DNA of 64,000 nt from Chloroflexota bacterium (GTDB lineage Bacteria; Chloroflexota; Anaerolineae; DUEN01), in contig JAADGJ010000076.1 of NCBI GenBank assembly GCA_013152435.1, positions 95,581 through 159,580 on the forward strand. The letters run 5' to 3'. A model generated the notes under the pieces. It had not been told where the DNA came from and ran no database searches. It saw only the letters and a list, made by a program, of their open reading frames with translations. Positions within the stretch are counted from its first letter, which is position 1. Each line of letters opens with the position of its first letter. Position numbers and translations under genes: made by a program. This document shows, in pieces, positions 8,303 through 18,575 of the stretch.

Positions 8303-11300
8303 ATGAAAGTGAAGACGATGCGCATTCGTCCCGTGATGGAGTGGGTCATGCGATTGATCGCGCTGGCTTTGTTGGCGAGCGGGGGGATCGCGTGGTCGGT
8401 GGATGCGCAGGATGCGGCCCCACTTCCTCTTAGCGAGTACCCTAGGCCGCCGCAGGATAACGGGCTGGGGATCCACTGGACGACTAACGTCTACGGCCAG
8501 TCCCCTGAGGTGGTGGATTACTTCATCGCCGAGATGGAGGCCATGGGGATCAAGTGGGTAAAGTTCCTGAACGATGGCACGGATGGGCGCCACAACGAAT
8601 ATCTGATCCAACAGTTGGTGGCCCACGGGATGATGCCCATCATGAGGATCTACCAGCCGTGCAACAAGCCGTTGGACCTCGGCTCGCTGCGTCGGCTGGT
8701 CCGACACTATCGCCCCATGGGAGTGTACTACTACGAGCTGTTCAACGAGCCCGACCTGGAGGGCGAGGCGGGCGGCTGGTGTGGCGGTGGGCATCCGGAC
8801 CCGGAGCGCCTGTTCCGCATGTGGCTGCCGGCCGCTCGTGTGATCCAGGAGGAGGGCGGGTTCCCCTCGCTTCCGGCCATGTTCCCGCCGTCGATCAAGG
8901 ACCCCAACTGGCAGAACAGCTTCTTCATCCGCTTCTTGCGGCTCATCAAGGAGACGGGGAACACCGACGTCCTGTATCGCTCCTGGGGGGCTGTGCACAA
9001 CTACTTCCTGAACCATCCCGTTCGCTACCCTTACGACGAGGTCAATCTGAAAGGCACGCCGCTCTCCCAGGAAGAGATCGAGCGGTATGGCCTCTCTCCG
9101 GCCGAGGTGCAGGCGATCAACCACGCCCGTCAGATCGCTCGCCGGCCGCGATCGGAGGGGGGCTACTACGTGGGGGACACCATCGATGAGGACAATAACG
9201 GCTTTCTCCAGTTCATAGCCTATCGGAATCGCTTCTATGAGATCTTCGGATTTGAGATCCCGCTCATCAGCACCGAGGGGGGAGCCACCGTTGGATCCAG
9301 TGAGGACCCTCGGTATCCCAAGGTGACCCCGGCCTTGCAGGCGGAGATGACCATTGAGGCGTTCGAGTACATGCTCGACGAGGCGCCTCCCTACTACTTC
9401 GCGTTCACGAGCTGGCTGATCGGCGAGCGGGCTCTGGACAATCCCAACCCCACCTGGGAGTCCTGGGCCTGGTACCAGAATCGAGAGGGGCGTCACCTCC
9501 CCGTGGTGGATATGCTCAAATCCCATCCACGGCGTGGCGAGACGCGGCGCAACGCGCCGGTGGCGACGAGGCCGCTCTGGACGCCACGTGTCGCGTCGGA
9601 TCCGGCCCCAACGCCGACGCCGACCCCCGTGCAGGAGGAGGTGGCGGAGGCTGCCGCCCTGCCCAGGCCATTGAACCCGCCTCCTGCCGCGGGAGCGCTG
9701 CCGCTGAGCGCGTACCCGCGCCCTCCGCGAGATAACGGATGGGGGATTCACTGGACCCCCACGCTGTTCAGCCAACCGCCGGAAGTGGTGGATCGCCTGG
9801 TGGGGGAGATCGAGGACATGGGGCTGCGATGGGTCAAGCTGATGCAGCCCGATGAGCCCAAGCTGGAGCATACCTACCTGATCGAGCAGCTCACGCAGCG
9901 GGGGATCATGCCCGTCTTGCGGATCTATCGCCCCTTCAATGATCCCTACGAGCATCTGGACGTGATCGTGCGAGAGGGGATCGCCCGCGGGGTGTATTAC
10001 TACGAGCTATACAACGAGCCGAACATCGCGGGGGAGGCCGGGGGATGGCGCCCGGGTGAGGAGATCAGCGTTGCCCGGATCGCGGACCTGTGGATCCCCG
10101 CGGCGCGACAGATCGCCGCCCTGGGCGGATATCCGGGGCTGCCGACGCTGGCCCCTGGCGGCTCCTACGACGACATGAAGTTCCTGGCCGAGTTCCTGGA
10201 TTTGCTCAAACAGCGCGACGCCCTGGATACGCTGGACCGCGCTTGGGTGCCTTTGCACAACTATTTCTTCAACCACCCGCTCAACTATCCGGAGGATCCG
10301 GTCAATCTATGGAGCGTGCTGCTGACGCCCGCCGAGATCAGCGAACGAGGGCTCAGCGCGGCCGACGTGGAGGCCATCAATCACGCCCGTCAGATCTCTC
10401 GTTTGCCTCGCGAGCAGGGTGGTTATTACGTGGGGGACACCATCGACAAGGACTCCAACGGCTTTCGGAAGTTCGAGGCGTATCGGAACATCCTCTACAC
10501 CCGGATCGGCCGGGAGATCCCGATCATCACCACGGAGGGTGGCGCGATCGTGGGAGCGCGTGAGGACCCTCGTTATCCTCCCGTGACCGAGGCGGACGTC
10601 GTACAGCGGACCCAGGCGGCCTTCCAGTACATGCTAGACGAGGCCCCGCCGTACTATTTCGCCTTCATGCCGTGGCTGTTGAGCAATCTGGACAGCGGCG
10701 GGAGCAATCCGGCGTGGGAGGGAGCTGCCTGGTATCAGGCCGGGGGCGGGCCACGTCCTGTGGTGCTGGCCATCAAGCGGCTCGCGGCCCAGGGGAGGAC
10801 CCGACGGCATGTCCCTGTGGACAACGGGTACGTGCTGGCCACGCCCACGCCTACCGTCGCCCCGACCCCCGCGCCGGCCACGGGAGCTCCGGCGGGGGCA
10901 TCCACGGCGCCTTTGCCGGCTGTGCTGCCCAGCGTCAGCCAGTCCTATCTGCTGATCCCGACCTATCCGTACGACCAGGCGTTGGTCCCCACATCGCCGG
11001 ACGACCCGATCTATCCCTATCCCCGGCTGGATTTCGACCGGCTGGGCCCACCCACGCCGCGTACCTACCAGGCGGTGATCCTGGAGAACGCTTACACGCG
11101 GCTGGTGATCCTGCCCGAGTTGGGGGGGCGGATCTATCAGTGGATCGACAAGGCCACCGGCCGCTCCCTGGTGTACCAGAACCCGGTCATCAAGCCGACT
11201 CGATGGGGGTATCGCGGCTGGTGGATCGGAGCGGGAGGGTTCGAGTGGGCGTTCCCGGTGGACGAGCACGGGTTCAATGAGTACCCCGCGTGGACGTATC

Positions 11301-12673
11301 AGACCTATGCGGATCGTCAGCAGGCCGGCGTGACCCTGACGCGCACGGATGAGCGGACGGGGTTGCGGGCGGAGATCACGATCTCGCTAGACGCGAGCCA
11401 CTCGTATTTCACCCTGTCCATGAAGCTGAGCAACCCGACGGCCACACCGCAGCGGTATCAGTTCTGGGTGAACGCCATGCTGGCCCCCGGGGGCAATCAG
11501 GTCTCCCCCGGGACCCGGTTCGTGTGGCCGTCGGACACCCTGGTCGTTCACTCCAGCGCGGACGAGAAGACGTTCCCGGCCGGACGTCGCATGGATTGGC
11601 CCATGGCCGGGGGACGGGATCTGCGCTCGTATGATGCCTGGCCCGCCTACCTGGGGTTCTTCGGCGTGGCGCAGCGAGATTTCATGGGGGTCTACGATCC
11701 TCAGGTCGGCGTGGGAGTGGTCCGGATCTTCCCCGCCGATGCCGCCCCGGGGGTGAAGATCTTCGCCGCGCCGGGATTGGATCCCAGCCTGTGGACGGAC
11801 GACGGCAGTCGTTATCTGGAGCTGTGGGGTGGGGTGACCCCCGATTTCGCCACCTATGCAGAGCTGGCCCCGGGCCAGAGCGTGGCGTGGACTGAGCGAT
11901 GGTATCCCACGGGGCGGATCGGGCCGGCGGTCTGGGCCTCTGAGGATCTGGCGTTGGGGCTGGACTGGAGCGGGAACGAAGTCGTGCTGGGGGTCACCGC
12001 CGCCGGCGGGGCGAGTGGACAGCTCCAGCTATGGCGGGACGGCGTCCTGGTGAACCAGTGGACGGCCGATCTAGCCCCGGGTGAGAGCCTGACCGCACGC
12101 TGGCGGGCGGATAATCCCGCCGCCCATCGCTGGAAGGTCCAGTGGGTGGACCGGCAGGGCAGGGTGGTGGCCGGTGCAGAGGTGGACGGCGGCCGGGTGA
12201 ACCCTGCGCCCGGGCCGGAGGTCAGAGCCCCCGCGGGGCCGACGTCTCCTGCGGAGCCGGGACCGGTGGCCTCCCCGCCTCAGAACCCGGGCCTGGTGTG
12301 GGATCCCCGGCTGGATCAGCTTGGAGTGCGCGTGGAACGGGCGTCCTCTGCTCCCGGCCAGCCCGTCTGGAGGCTGATCGAGGCGCGCTGGGAGAGCCCA
12401 GAGGAGGCCCAGGGATTGCATCACGTCTTCATCCGTGTGTTGGACGAGAATGGGCGGCCGGTGGTAGGACAGCCCGTGGAACTGTCGTGGTCCGATGGAT
12501 CGGCGACCACCTCTACGGAGGAGGAGAAGGGGGCGAATTTCCCGCTATACGGCCCGCTGGGGGCGTATACCGTCCAGGTCGTCGGGACCAGCGACCGGGT
12601 GGTGGGGTTGGGTCTTCCCAGCAAGCATCACGTCAACTATCGGCTGACCTTCCAGCGGATGACCGGCCCCTGA
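8303..12673 (+). CDS. Giant secreted protein with two tandem clan GH-A-like barrels and a DUF5107-like domain
   Basis: The 1456-residue product starts with a signal peptide (hydrophobic core about residues 17-32) cut near VDAQ. Two homologous barrels follow, about residues 40-425 and 465-835. Each opens with the same YPRPPxDNG...GIHWT segment. Each also keeps a probable acid/base Glu in NEP (ELFNEPD, ELYNEPN) and a candidate nucleophile Glu in TEGGA, the pattern of clan GH-A glycosidases. Thr-Pro linkers separate the domains. Residues about 900-1240 resemble a DUF5107-like carbohydrate-binding or mutarotase-type domain (LPELGGRIYQW). An Ig-like domain with VFIRVLDENGRPV ends the protein. ATG 8303 is chosen over 8258 and 8282 because GGAGGGGAG precedes it. 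Substrate unknown; probably an extracellular glycan enzyme. Confidence 0.72.
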   Translation: MKVKTMRIRPVMEWVMRLIALALLASGGIAWSVDAQDAAPLPLSEYPRPPQDNGLGIHWTTNVYGQSPEVVDYFIAEMEAMGIKWVKFLNDGTDGRHNEYLIQQLVAHGMMPIMRIYQPCNKPLDLGSLRRLVRHYRPMGVYYYELFNEPDLEGEAGGWCGGGHPDPERLFRMWLPAARVIQEEGGFPSLPAMFPPSIKDPNWQNSFFIRFLRLIKETGNTDVLYRSWGAVHNYFLNHPVRYPYDEVNLKGTPLSQEEIERYGLSPAEVQAINHARQIARRPRSEGGYYVGDTIDEDNNGFLQFIAYRNRFYEIFGFEIPLISTEGGATVGSSEDPRYPKVTPALQAEMTIEAFEYMLDEAPPYYFAFTSWLIGERALDNPNPTWESWAWYQNREGRHLPVVDMLKSHPRRGETRRNAPVATRPLWTPRVASDPAPTPTPTPVQEEVAEAAALPRPLNPPPAAGALPLSAYPRPPRDNGWGIHWTPTLFSQPPEVVDRLVGEIEDMGLRWVKLMQPDEPKLEHTYLIEQLTQRGIMPVLRIYRPFNDPYEHLDVIVREGIARGVYYYELYNEPNIAGEAGGWRPGEEISVARIADLWIPAARQIAALGGYPGLPTLAPGGSYDDMKFLAEFLDLLKQRDALDTLDRAWVPLHNYFFNHPLNYPEDPVNLWSVLLTPAEISERGLSAADVEAINHARQISRLPREQGGYYVGDTIDKDSNGFRKFEAYRNILYTRIGREIPIITTEGGAIVGAREDPRYPPVTEADVVQRTQAAFQYMLDEAPPYYFAFMPWLLSNLDSGGSNPAWEGAAWYQAGGGPRPVVLAIKRLAAQGRTRRHVPVDNGYVLATPTPTVAPTPAPATGAPAGASTAPLPAVLPSVSQSYLLIPTYPYDQALVPTSPDDPIYPYPRLDFDRLGPPTPRTYQAVILENAYTRLVILPELGGRIYQWIDKATGRSLVYQNPVIKPTRWGYRGWWIGAGGFEWAFPVDEHGFNEYPAWTYQTYADRQQAGVTLTRTDERTGLRAEITISLDASHSYFTLSMKLSNPTATPQRYQFWVNAMLAPGGNQVSPGTRFVWPSDTLVVHSSADEKTFPAGRRMDWPMAGGRDLRSYDAWPAYLGFFGVAQRDFMGVYDPQVGVGVVRIFPADAAPGVKIFAAPGLDPSLWTDDGSRYLELWGGVTPDFATYAELAPGQSVAWTERWYPTGRIGPAVWASEDLALGLDWSGNEVVLGVTAAGGASGQLQLWRDGVLVNQWTADLAPGESLTARWRADNPAAHRWKVQWVDRQGRVVAGAEVDGGRVNPAPGPEVRAPAGPTSPAEPGPVASPPQNPGLVWDPRLDQLGVRVERASSAPGQPVWRLIEARWESPEEAQGLHHVFIRVLDENGRPVVGQPVELSWSDGSATTSTEEEKGANFPLYGPLGAYTVQVVGTSDRVVGLGLPSKHHVNYRLTFQRMTGP

Positions 12674-12735
12674 CGCGTCTTCGTCGCCGGATCTCAACGC
12701 GGGTAGGGGAACGCGATCCCTCCATCGCTGGGAGG

Positions 12736-14889
12736 CTATTCGTCGGCTGGCTCGTCCGGGGGGATCGGCTCGTCCGCGGGGGAGGGCAGGGGTAATGTGA
12801 AGTGGAATGTGCTTCCTTTGCCCGGCGTGCTCTCCACCCAGATCCGCCCGCCGTGCCCTTCCACGATGGCTTTGCAGATGGAAAGGCCGAGGCCGACGCC
12901 TCCCCCGCCGGCCTGTGAGGGGCTGATCTGGTAGAAGCGGTCGAAGATCTTCTTCTGATGCTCGGGATCGATTCCCGGTCCCTCGTCCCGGACGCTGATC
13001 CGGGCATAGCGCTTCCCGTCCTCCTCTTCCAGCGTCAGCGAGACCTCGATAGGGGTTCCCTCTGGCGTGTATTTGATCGCGTTGTTGAGAAGGTTCATCA
13101 GGACCTGGCGCACGCGGACCGGATCGACGTGTGCATGAACGGGCCTGGCCTTCAGGTTCACGCGAATGGGGTGACCCTTCGTGTGCCCCTCGTATGTCCT
13201 GACCGTCTCCAGGATCACCTCCGCGAGATCGCACCACTCCAACGTCAGCCGCAGGCGCCCGGCCTCGATGCGGGAGAAGTCCAGCAGGTCGTCCACAAGC
13301 CGGGCCAGAAGCTGCGACTCCTCATCGATAGCTGAGGCGTAGTAGAGCAACTCCTCGTCGTGCCGGAGCGCTCGCTCCAGGATCTGGCTGTAGCCGCTGA
13401 TGATCGTCAGAGGGGATCGTAGCTCGTGAGAGACGCTGGCGATGAACTCCGACTTGAGCCGCTCCAGGTTCTTGAACTCGGTAACGTCCCGGATTGTGCA
13501 CAAAAAAGAAGGCCTTCCCTCCAGGTCTTCGAGTTGGGCGCAGGCCACTTCCGCCCAGACGTGTTGTCCGTCCTGCCGATGGAAGATGACCGTGCGAGGC
13601 TGGCCGTTCTCGGACTCGGTCGTGGCGCGCAATGGGCAGCCCTCCGAGTCGCACAAAAGCAGGTTACGCTCGTCGTGACAGCGGAAGATCTCCGTGCAGG
13701 GTACGTCCAGGGCGCGCTCTTGTTCCCATCCGGTGATCGCCTCGGCGGCGGGATTCATCATCACGACCCGGTAGGTATCATCCAGGACCACGATCCCATC
13801 GCTCACGTGGTCCAGGATGGCCTTGATCTGCTCCTGCTCGGCGAGCAGTTTTTCATAGCGGATCGCGTTCTCGACGGCGACGGCCGCGTGTTGGGACAGC
13901 AGTTGCAGGGCCAGGCTCTCCTTCGTGGCGTCTTCGACGTCCTGCTCATAGATCAGCTTGAGAAGGGCCGTGGGACGTCCCTCGCGTACCAGCGGTATCT
14001 CCAGGATTCTCTGGCTCACGGGAGGGCGCGTAGAGCCTTGTCGGCCGTCAACGCCTGCGGCATCGTCGTGGGGTGTCCCATTTCTGGCCGCCCCATTTCG
14101 TGACTGAGGATCGCGTCGCTGCACAGCAACTACACGCCACGCGGCGTCATCTCCGTTGGGAAGCAGCACTTCGGCCTGAGCGGCGCTGGTGACGGCCAGG
14201 GCCATGCGCGCGATGGCTCTGGCGATGTGCTCGGGGCCCATCAGCAGGTCGGGATCGCTGACGGCTGATCGCGCCAGGATAAAGTCTTGCACCCGGTAAT
14301 GGGCCTGACGCTTGAGCTTCTCCGCTTCCTGCTCCGCCAGTTTCAGGCGCCGCGCGGTGGAGGCCCCAAGCTCCACGCTGAGGCCGATCAGCGGCAGGAA
14401 GAGCAAGATCGCGTATAGCGAGTGATCATTGGGGGATATCTTGGCCAGCGCGGCTCCCCCGCCTCTCTCCAGCATCGCCATCCCACCGATGGCCAGCACG
14501 GATAGCCCCGCCGGCATGTAGCGAGCGGGGCTGGGCAGGGAGCAGGCACTGGCCGTCAGATAGGGTAAGTAAAGAGCCAGGAAGGGGGTGTGTGGCCCGC
14601 CGAGGAAGTAGATTCCCGTCCCCAGAGCTGCCTGGTCCAGAAGAAGTTGTCCCGCTTGGAGGGAGAGCTGGATCCTCGGATCGAGGCGCCTATGGAAGGG
14701 TTTGGATCTGAGTCGATGGATGAGGAGATCGAAGAGGATCGCTGCTAGGCCGAGCCCCCAGACCATCCATATAATGGGAAATTCGCCTCTCCTCAGTTGG
14801 AACCAAATGGTGGCGAACATTGCCACCAGAATCACGGTCCACCGGGCTGCGCGCGAACAGGGATCTAACTGGAGCGTAGAAGTTCTCAT
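12736..14889 (-). CDS. Membrane sensor histidine kinase with GAF-like and PAS domains
   Basis: This 717-residue kinase has five or six hydrophobic segments in the first 180 residues, a GAF-like region (about 210-345), a PAS domain (about 360-470, ILDHVSDGIVVLDDTY) and a HisKA dimerisation domain with the phospho-acceptor in SHELRSPLTIISGY. The C-terminal ATPase domain carries an N box (NLLNNAIKYTPEG), G1 (DEGPGIDP) and G2 (GVGLGLSICKAIVEGHGG). All key kinase residues look intact. It is convergent with the preceding glycosidase gene (62 bases apart) and has no adjacent partner on its own strand, so its response regulator is unknown; the unassigned receivers in the chemotaxis region are candidates. 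No clear ribosome site precedes ATG 14889. Confidence 0.88.
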   Translation of the reverse strand: MRTSTLQLDPCSRAARWTVILVAMFATIWFQLRRGEFPIIWMVWGLGLAAILFDLLIHRLRSKPFHRRLDPRIQLSLQAGQLLLDQAALGTGIYFLGGPHTPFLALYLPYLTASACSLPSPARYMPAGLSVLAIGGMAMLERGGGAALAKISPNDHSLYAILLFLPLIGLSVELGASTARRLKLAEQEAEKLKRQAHYRVQDFILARSAVSDPDLLMGPEHIARAIARMALAVTSAAQAEVLLPNGDDAAWRVVAVQRRDPQSRNGAARNGTPHDDAAGVDGRQGSTRPPVSQRILEIPLVREGRPTALLKLIYEQDVEDATKESLALQLLSQHAAVAVENAIRYEKLLAEQEQIKAILDHVSDGIVVLDDTYRVVMMNPAAEAITGWEQERALDVPCTEIFRCHDERNLLLCDSEGCPLRATTESENGQPRTVIFHRQDGQHVWAEVACAQLEDLEGRPSFLCTIRDVTEFKNLERLKSEFIASVSHELRSPLTIISGYSQILERALRHDEELLYYASAIDEESQLLARLVDDLLDFSRIEAGRLRLTLEWCDLAEVILETVRTYEGHTKGHPIRVNLKARPVHAHVDPVRVRQVLMNLLNNAIKYTPEGTPIEVSLTLEEEDGKRYARISVRDEGPGIDPEHQKKIFDRFYQISPSQAGGGGVGLGLSICKAIVEGHGGRIWVESTPGKGSTFHFTLPLPSPADEPIPPDEPADE

Positions 14890-14942
14890 GTCGTTTTTTG
14901 ATTCTGTCGAACACTGGCCGTGTACAGGAGTTCTTGTTTTCT

Positions 14943-14948
14943 ATTATA
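14943..14948 (-). promoter_or_regulatory. Candidate -10 box for the histidine kinase gene
   Basis: Read on the minus strand this is TATAAT, 54 bases before the kinase ATG at 14889. The matching -35 is weak (best TACGCA at 18 bases), so this is a partial promoter match. Confidence 0.4.
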
Positions 14949-14996
14949 CACGATTCCGGGGAAAAGTGCGTAGGCCGAGGGTAGTGTATGGTGGCT

Positions 14997-15084
14997 AGCG
15001 TATCTGAAAATTTACCGGCAAGGTGTCTGAGGGGGGCTCCCTCAACTATCGGATCCACGCGGTGTGTTTTTCAGACACGTTCTC
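14997..15084. mobile_element. Short MITE-like element with terminal inverted repeats
   Basis: The left end AGCGTATCTGAAAATTTACC matches the left end of the full element at 49958, and the right end TTTTTCAGACACGTTCTC is its inverse. The interior is only about 50 bases and keeps the CTGAGGG...CCCTCA part. It looks like an internally deleted copy of the same family, inserted in the gap between two divergent transcription units. Confidence 0.65.
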
Positions 15085-16004
15085 ATCCCCACGGGCTGAT
15101 TGGGGAGGGGACGACAGCGGGCAAGCCTCGTCCCGGCAGACGTTGCATATGCCAATGTGAGCGTTGGTCTTTGGAAAGGCCCTGGCGATACCCCCCAGAG
15201 GTACTATGAACGAGTCCACTCGCGAGGCCGATAGGATAGACGATCATAGATCTCACGATAAGGAGGTGTGGAGTCTCGCGTATCTGAGTCGGAGTCTTGA
15301 ACGGACAATGGATCCCACGAGGAAGTGGATCAGCTCGTCGAAAGAGCTGGACGGCATTCGTTTTCTCCTGTTTTTTCCTCAGATGCCGGTTTCATCACGG
15401 ACCACGAATGGTCGCTTATGGCCAAATCTGAGCGGTGTATTTCTCCAAGGTTGGATTCCTCGCTCATAGGTTGGCAACGGCAGTGTTGCAGCCTTTTCCC
15501 CATCGTTCAAAGGCGTTAGATCGTTAAGACAATCGAATGATCGATTGGGCTGCCATGCATGGGTTGGCGGCCCCCTGGGACGTTCTCAGGGGCTTCGGCT
15601 TCCCGCCCTGGCAGCCGGGAGCAGGGCGCTCATCGATTAGGACAGCCTACACGCGGGTGTGTGAAGCTGCGTAACCATGTGCGCGGCTCTACGCCGGAAG
15701 TCCTCGCGCGTGCGGATTCCGTACGCCCAACGGGTGAGGGCTATCTTCTTCCGTCGGGGGCATCACCCTCAAGCGCGGGGGAAGAGAGGACACGCCCGCC
15801 AGGAGTCGGAGAGTAAAGGGCCGTTCCCTGCCTGATCATGAGCAAGCATTTGTTGCGAACTGTTTGAGTCTGTACCAGGTCGCAGGGTGTGCGCCATCTC
15901 TTATCCGGGTTTCACCGAGGGGCTGACAATCTGAGTGACGAAAGAATGCGTCGGTGTTCTCACACCGCAATATTGATGAGGGAATGAGAAAGGAGAGGAT
16001 GATC
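15085..16004. other. Long gap without a convincing gene before the first chemoreceptor
   Basis: About 920 bases with no open frame that looks like a real protein. A possible small frame (ATG 15206 to 15469) lacks a good ribosome site and resembles no family I know. The stretch holds a hairpin at 15108-15134 (GGGACGA with TCGTCCC), two adjacent hairpins at 15570-15593 and 15604-15628 (CGCCCTG with CAGGGCG), and CGGTGT/ACACCG just before the receptor gene. It may be a long 5' leader, a structured RNA or a decayed element; the sequence alone does not decide. Confidence 0.4.
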
Positions 16005-18134
16005 ATGAGATTTAACCTGCGTAACAAGTTGTTGGCTGCCTTTGGGGTAGTGCTTGCCCTTCTTGTCGTCGTCGGGTGGGTAGGCCTTGGCCAAGCGGCT
16101 GCTATCGATGCGCGCGTTGAGGACATGTACAGCCAGGAAGTGCTCAGCTTGGAAAATCTCGATGATTTGAAGTCGGCCGCCTACCGCATCCGTGGTGATC
16201 TGTTGGAGTACATCCTGGCCGACACGGAAGAGGGGCGTGCACGCCTGAAGGAGGAGATTGAGGAGCAACAGAAGCGTATTGAGGAGAAGATCAAGCTCTA
16301 TCGCCAGACGCGTTTGAGCGATGAGGAGGAAGCCCTATTGGCGGCGTTTGAGGAGCCGTGGAAGCGTTACTCGGACCAGATCGAGCAGGTGTTTGCGTGG
16401 GTGGAAGCGGGCGATTTGGATGCCGCGGAGACCCTGGCTCGGAAGGAGATGGTGGATGAGTTCCGGACCGCGCGAGAGGCTGTGAACAAGCTGATGGACT
16501 ATAGCGTGGAGCGTGCAGCGCTGCGCCGTGAGAACGCTCGCCACGCGTACGCCTCACAGCGGGCTTTGATCATCGGCCTGATAGTGGGGGCTGTGCTGAT
16601 AGGCTTGGCGATCAGCATTTTCATGGCTCGCTCCATTGCCAACGCGGCCAAGCGGATGGCGCAGGCGGTCCAACAGGTCGCTCAGGTGGATCTGACGAAT
16701 CTCGCGGCGGCCACTGCCGCGATGGCCGACGGCGACCTCACCCATTCCGTCTCCATTCAGACGCAAAATATCGAGGTGAAATCCAGTGATGAGATCGGCG
16801 ACCTGGGTCAAGCATTCAATCTCATGATCGATCGCCTCCGGGAGACTGGCAACGCCTTCAATAAGACGATGGCGAATCTGCGCCGTCAGATCGGACAAGT
16901 GCAGGAGAACGCTTCCCTGGTGGCCTCGGCCAGCCAGCAAATCACCGCCGCCTCGGAGCAGTCGGCGGAGGCGGTGCAGCAGGTGGCCATGACGATCCAG
17001 CAGGTAGCCGATGGCGTATCCCAGCAGGCCCAGTCGGCCGCCGACATCACCGCCCAGGTGGACCAGATGAGCAGCGCCGTGGGCGGAGTGGCCGAGGGGG
17101 CTCAAGATCAGGCGCGCTCTGTGGAGAGCATCTCCCGCAGCATCGCCGAGATGACCACCGTCGCAGACCGGGTGGCGGAGAGCGCTCAGTCCATCGCCGC
17201 GGATGCCGGCCGGGTGACCGATACGGCGGAAGCCAGCGCTCAGACGGTCATGCAGACGGTAGAGGCCATCCAGCTGATCAGGGAAACCGTGGCTGAGGTG
17301 AGCGATAAGGTCCAGCAGATGCAGGAATACTCCACCCAGATCGGCGTCATCGTGGAGACCATCGATGACATCGCCGAGCAGACCAACCTCCTGGCTTTGA
17401 ACGCCGCGATCGAGGCGGCGCGGGCTGGGGAGCAGGGGCGTGGCTTCGCGGTGGTGGCCGACGAGGTGCGGAAGCTGGCGGAGCGTTCTGGGCAGGCGAC
17501 CAAGGAGATCGCCCAGTTGATCCAGAGCGTGCAGCAGGGGACCGGGGCCGTGACCGAGGCCATGCGGAGAACGCTGGAGCAGGTGGAGTCAGGGGTCGAT
17601 CTGGCCGGAATGGCCGGGCGAGCGCTGGAGGATATCCTGGAGGCCATACGAGGGGTGACCGGGGAGATCCAGGAGGTCGCGGCGAAGTCTCAGGAGCTCA
17701 CCGGCATCAATCAGGAGCTGATGTCGGCGGCGGAGAGCGTGTCTGCCGTGGTCGAGGAGAACACGGCGGCCACGGAGGAGCTGGCGGCCAGCGCGGATGA
17801 GATCGGCCGGGCGATTGAGAGCATCGCCAGCGTCAGCGAGGAGAACAGCGCGGCCGCTGAGGAGGTCAGCGCCTCCGCCGAGGAGATGTCAGCCCAGGTG
17901 GAGGAGATGGCCGCGACGGCGCAAAGCCTGGCGGACATGGCCAAGCAACTGCAGGCGGTCGTGGCGGAGTTTACCCTCTCCACGGAAGGAGCAGCGCCAT
18001 TGGATACGAGCGCTCCCACCTTTGTCAGGGAACCCGTCGTCTCCGAGCAGGATGGCACCCATGAACCGGCGGGCGCTTCCATGGAGCTGCAACGAGAGCC
18101 GTTGTATGTGTCGACCGGCAATGGGCGACACTGA
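16005..18134 (+). CDS. Transmembrane methyl-accepting chemotaxis receptor
   Basis: This receptor senses an external or envelope signal and controls CheA. The 709-residue protein has membrane helix 1 at about 9-30, a helical periplasmic or extracellular domain of about 155 residues resembling a four-helix bundle (4HB_MCP type), membrane helix 2 at about 186-207, a HAMP domain with [14 protein letters not shown], and a long signalling coiled coil. The coiled-coil tip carries [19 protein letters not shown], the CheA/CheW contact region. Methylation sites are plausible in flanking Glu/Gln-rich helices ([13 protein letters not shown]). No C-terminal CheR-tethering pentapeptide is seen. ATG 16005 is chosen because AAAGGAG then has a normal spacing; ATG 15999 and 15984 are alternatives. 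Ligand unknown. Confidence 0.95.
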   Translation: MRFNLRNKLLAAFGVVLALLVVVGWVGLGQAAAIDARVEDMYSQEVLSLENLDDLKSAAYRIRGDLLEYILADTEEGRARLKEEIEEQQKRIEEKIKLYRQTRLSDEEEALLAAFEEPWKRYSDQIEQVFAWVEAGDLDAAETLARKEMVDEFRTAREAVNKLMDYSVERAALRRENARHAYASQRALIIGLIVGAVLIGLAISIFMARSIANAAKRMAQAVQQVAQVDLTNLAAATAAMADGDLTHSVSIQTQNIEVKSSDEIGDLGQAFNLMIDRLRETGNAFNKTMANLRRQIGQVQENASLVASASQQITAASEQSAEAVQQVAMTIQQVADGVSQQAQSAADITAQVDQMSSAVGGVAEGAQDQARSVESISRSIAEMTTVADRVAESAQSIAADAGRVTDTAEASAQTVMQTVEAIQLIRETVAEVSDKVQQMQEYSTQIGVIVETIDDIAEQTNLLALNAAIEAARAGEQGRGFAVVADEVRKLAERSGQATKEIAQLIQSVQQGTGAVTEAMRRTLEQVESGVDLAGMAGRALEDILEAIRGVTGEIQEVAAKSQELTGINQELMSAAESVSAVVEENTAATEELAASADEIGRAIESIASVSEENSAAAEEVSASAEEMSAQVEEMAATAQSLADMAKQLQAVVAEFTLSTEGAAPLDTSAPTFVREPVVSEQDGTHEPAGASMELQREPLYVSTGNGRH

Positions 18135-18149
18135 TCCCTTCCTCGATTC

Positions 18150-18190
18150 GTGGTTGCGGCGGCATCGCTTTCCTGCGCCGCCGCAACCAC
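18150..18190 (+). terminator. Strong hairpin after the first chemoreceptor gene
   Basis: GTGGTTGCGGCGGC (18150-18163) and GCCGCCGCAACCAC (18177-18190) are perfect 14-base arms around a 13-base loop, 15 bases after the stop. No T tract follows, so a transcript-end or stabilising hairpin is more likely than a classical terminator. Confidence 0.55.
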
Positions 18191-18222
18191 CCCAAACCAA
18201 TCGAATTGATTCCAAGGTACTA

Positions 18223-18250
18223 TAAACGGGTTCATCCCCTGCGTCGATTA
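18223..18250 (+). promoter_or_regulatory. Candidate sigma-28 (FliA) promoter for the second chemoreceptor gene
   Basis: TAAACGGG, then 12 bases, then GTCGATTA. Against the known sigma-28 consensus TAAAGTTT-N11-GCCGATAA the -35 core TAAA is exact and the -10 matches 6 of 8. The start codon is about 325 bases downstream, so a long leader would be implied. Confidence 0.4.
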
Positions 18251-18575
18251 GTAAAGACGAGCGTCCGAGGCGGCGGCAGTGGCTCCTGCGGCTCCGCGTG
18301 CGTATGGAAAGGAGGGGTGCGGATTGAGACCAAACGTGTTGGGATATCGGGGCATGAGATGTGAAAGGGGGATTGGCATATGAAATAACGGATTCTGTGA
18401 GGCAGTCATGTCAATGCGAGAATACCGTACATGGTGAACGCCAATGTGGGTGTTGCCCTGATAAGCGGTTGTGATCGGTCGCCGTGCGAGTTTGGGGTCA
18501 ATGGGGACGATGTGGCACGGGTGATCGGAAAGGCATCGAGATTCGCCAGGAATCACAATGAGCAGGGAGGAGACC

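Noticed and set aside
15206..15469. Small open frame before the first chemoreceptor
   Set aside because: No convincing ribosome site, no known family, and composition unlike its neighbours. Kept only as part of the gap description.
18324..18383. Nineteen-codon frame from TTG with a good ribosome site, a possible leader peptide
   Set aside because: The start codon is rare, there is no attenuator pattern, and nothing else supports translation.
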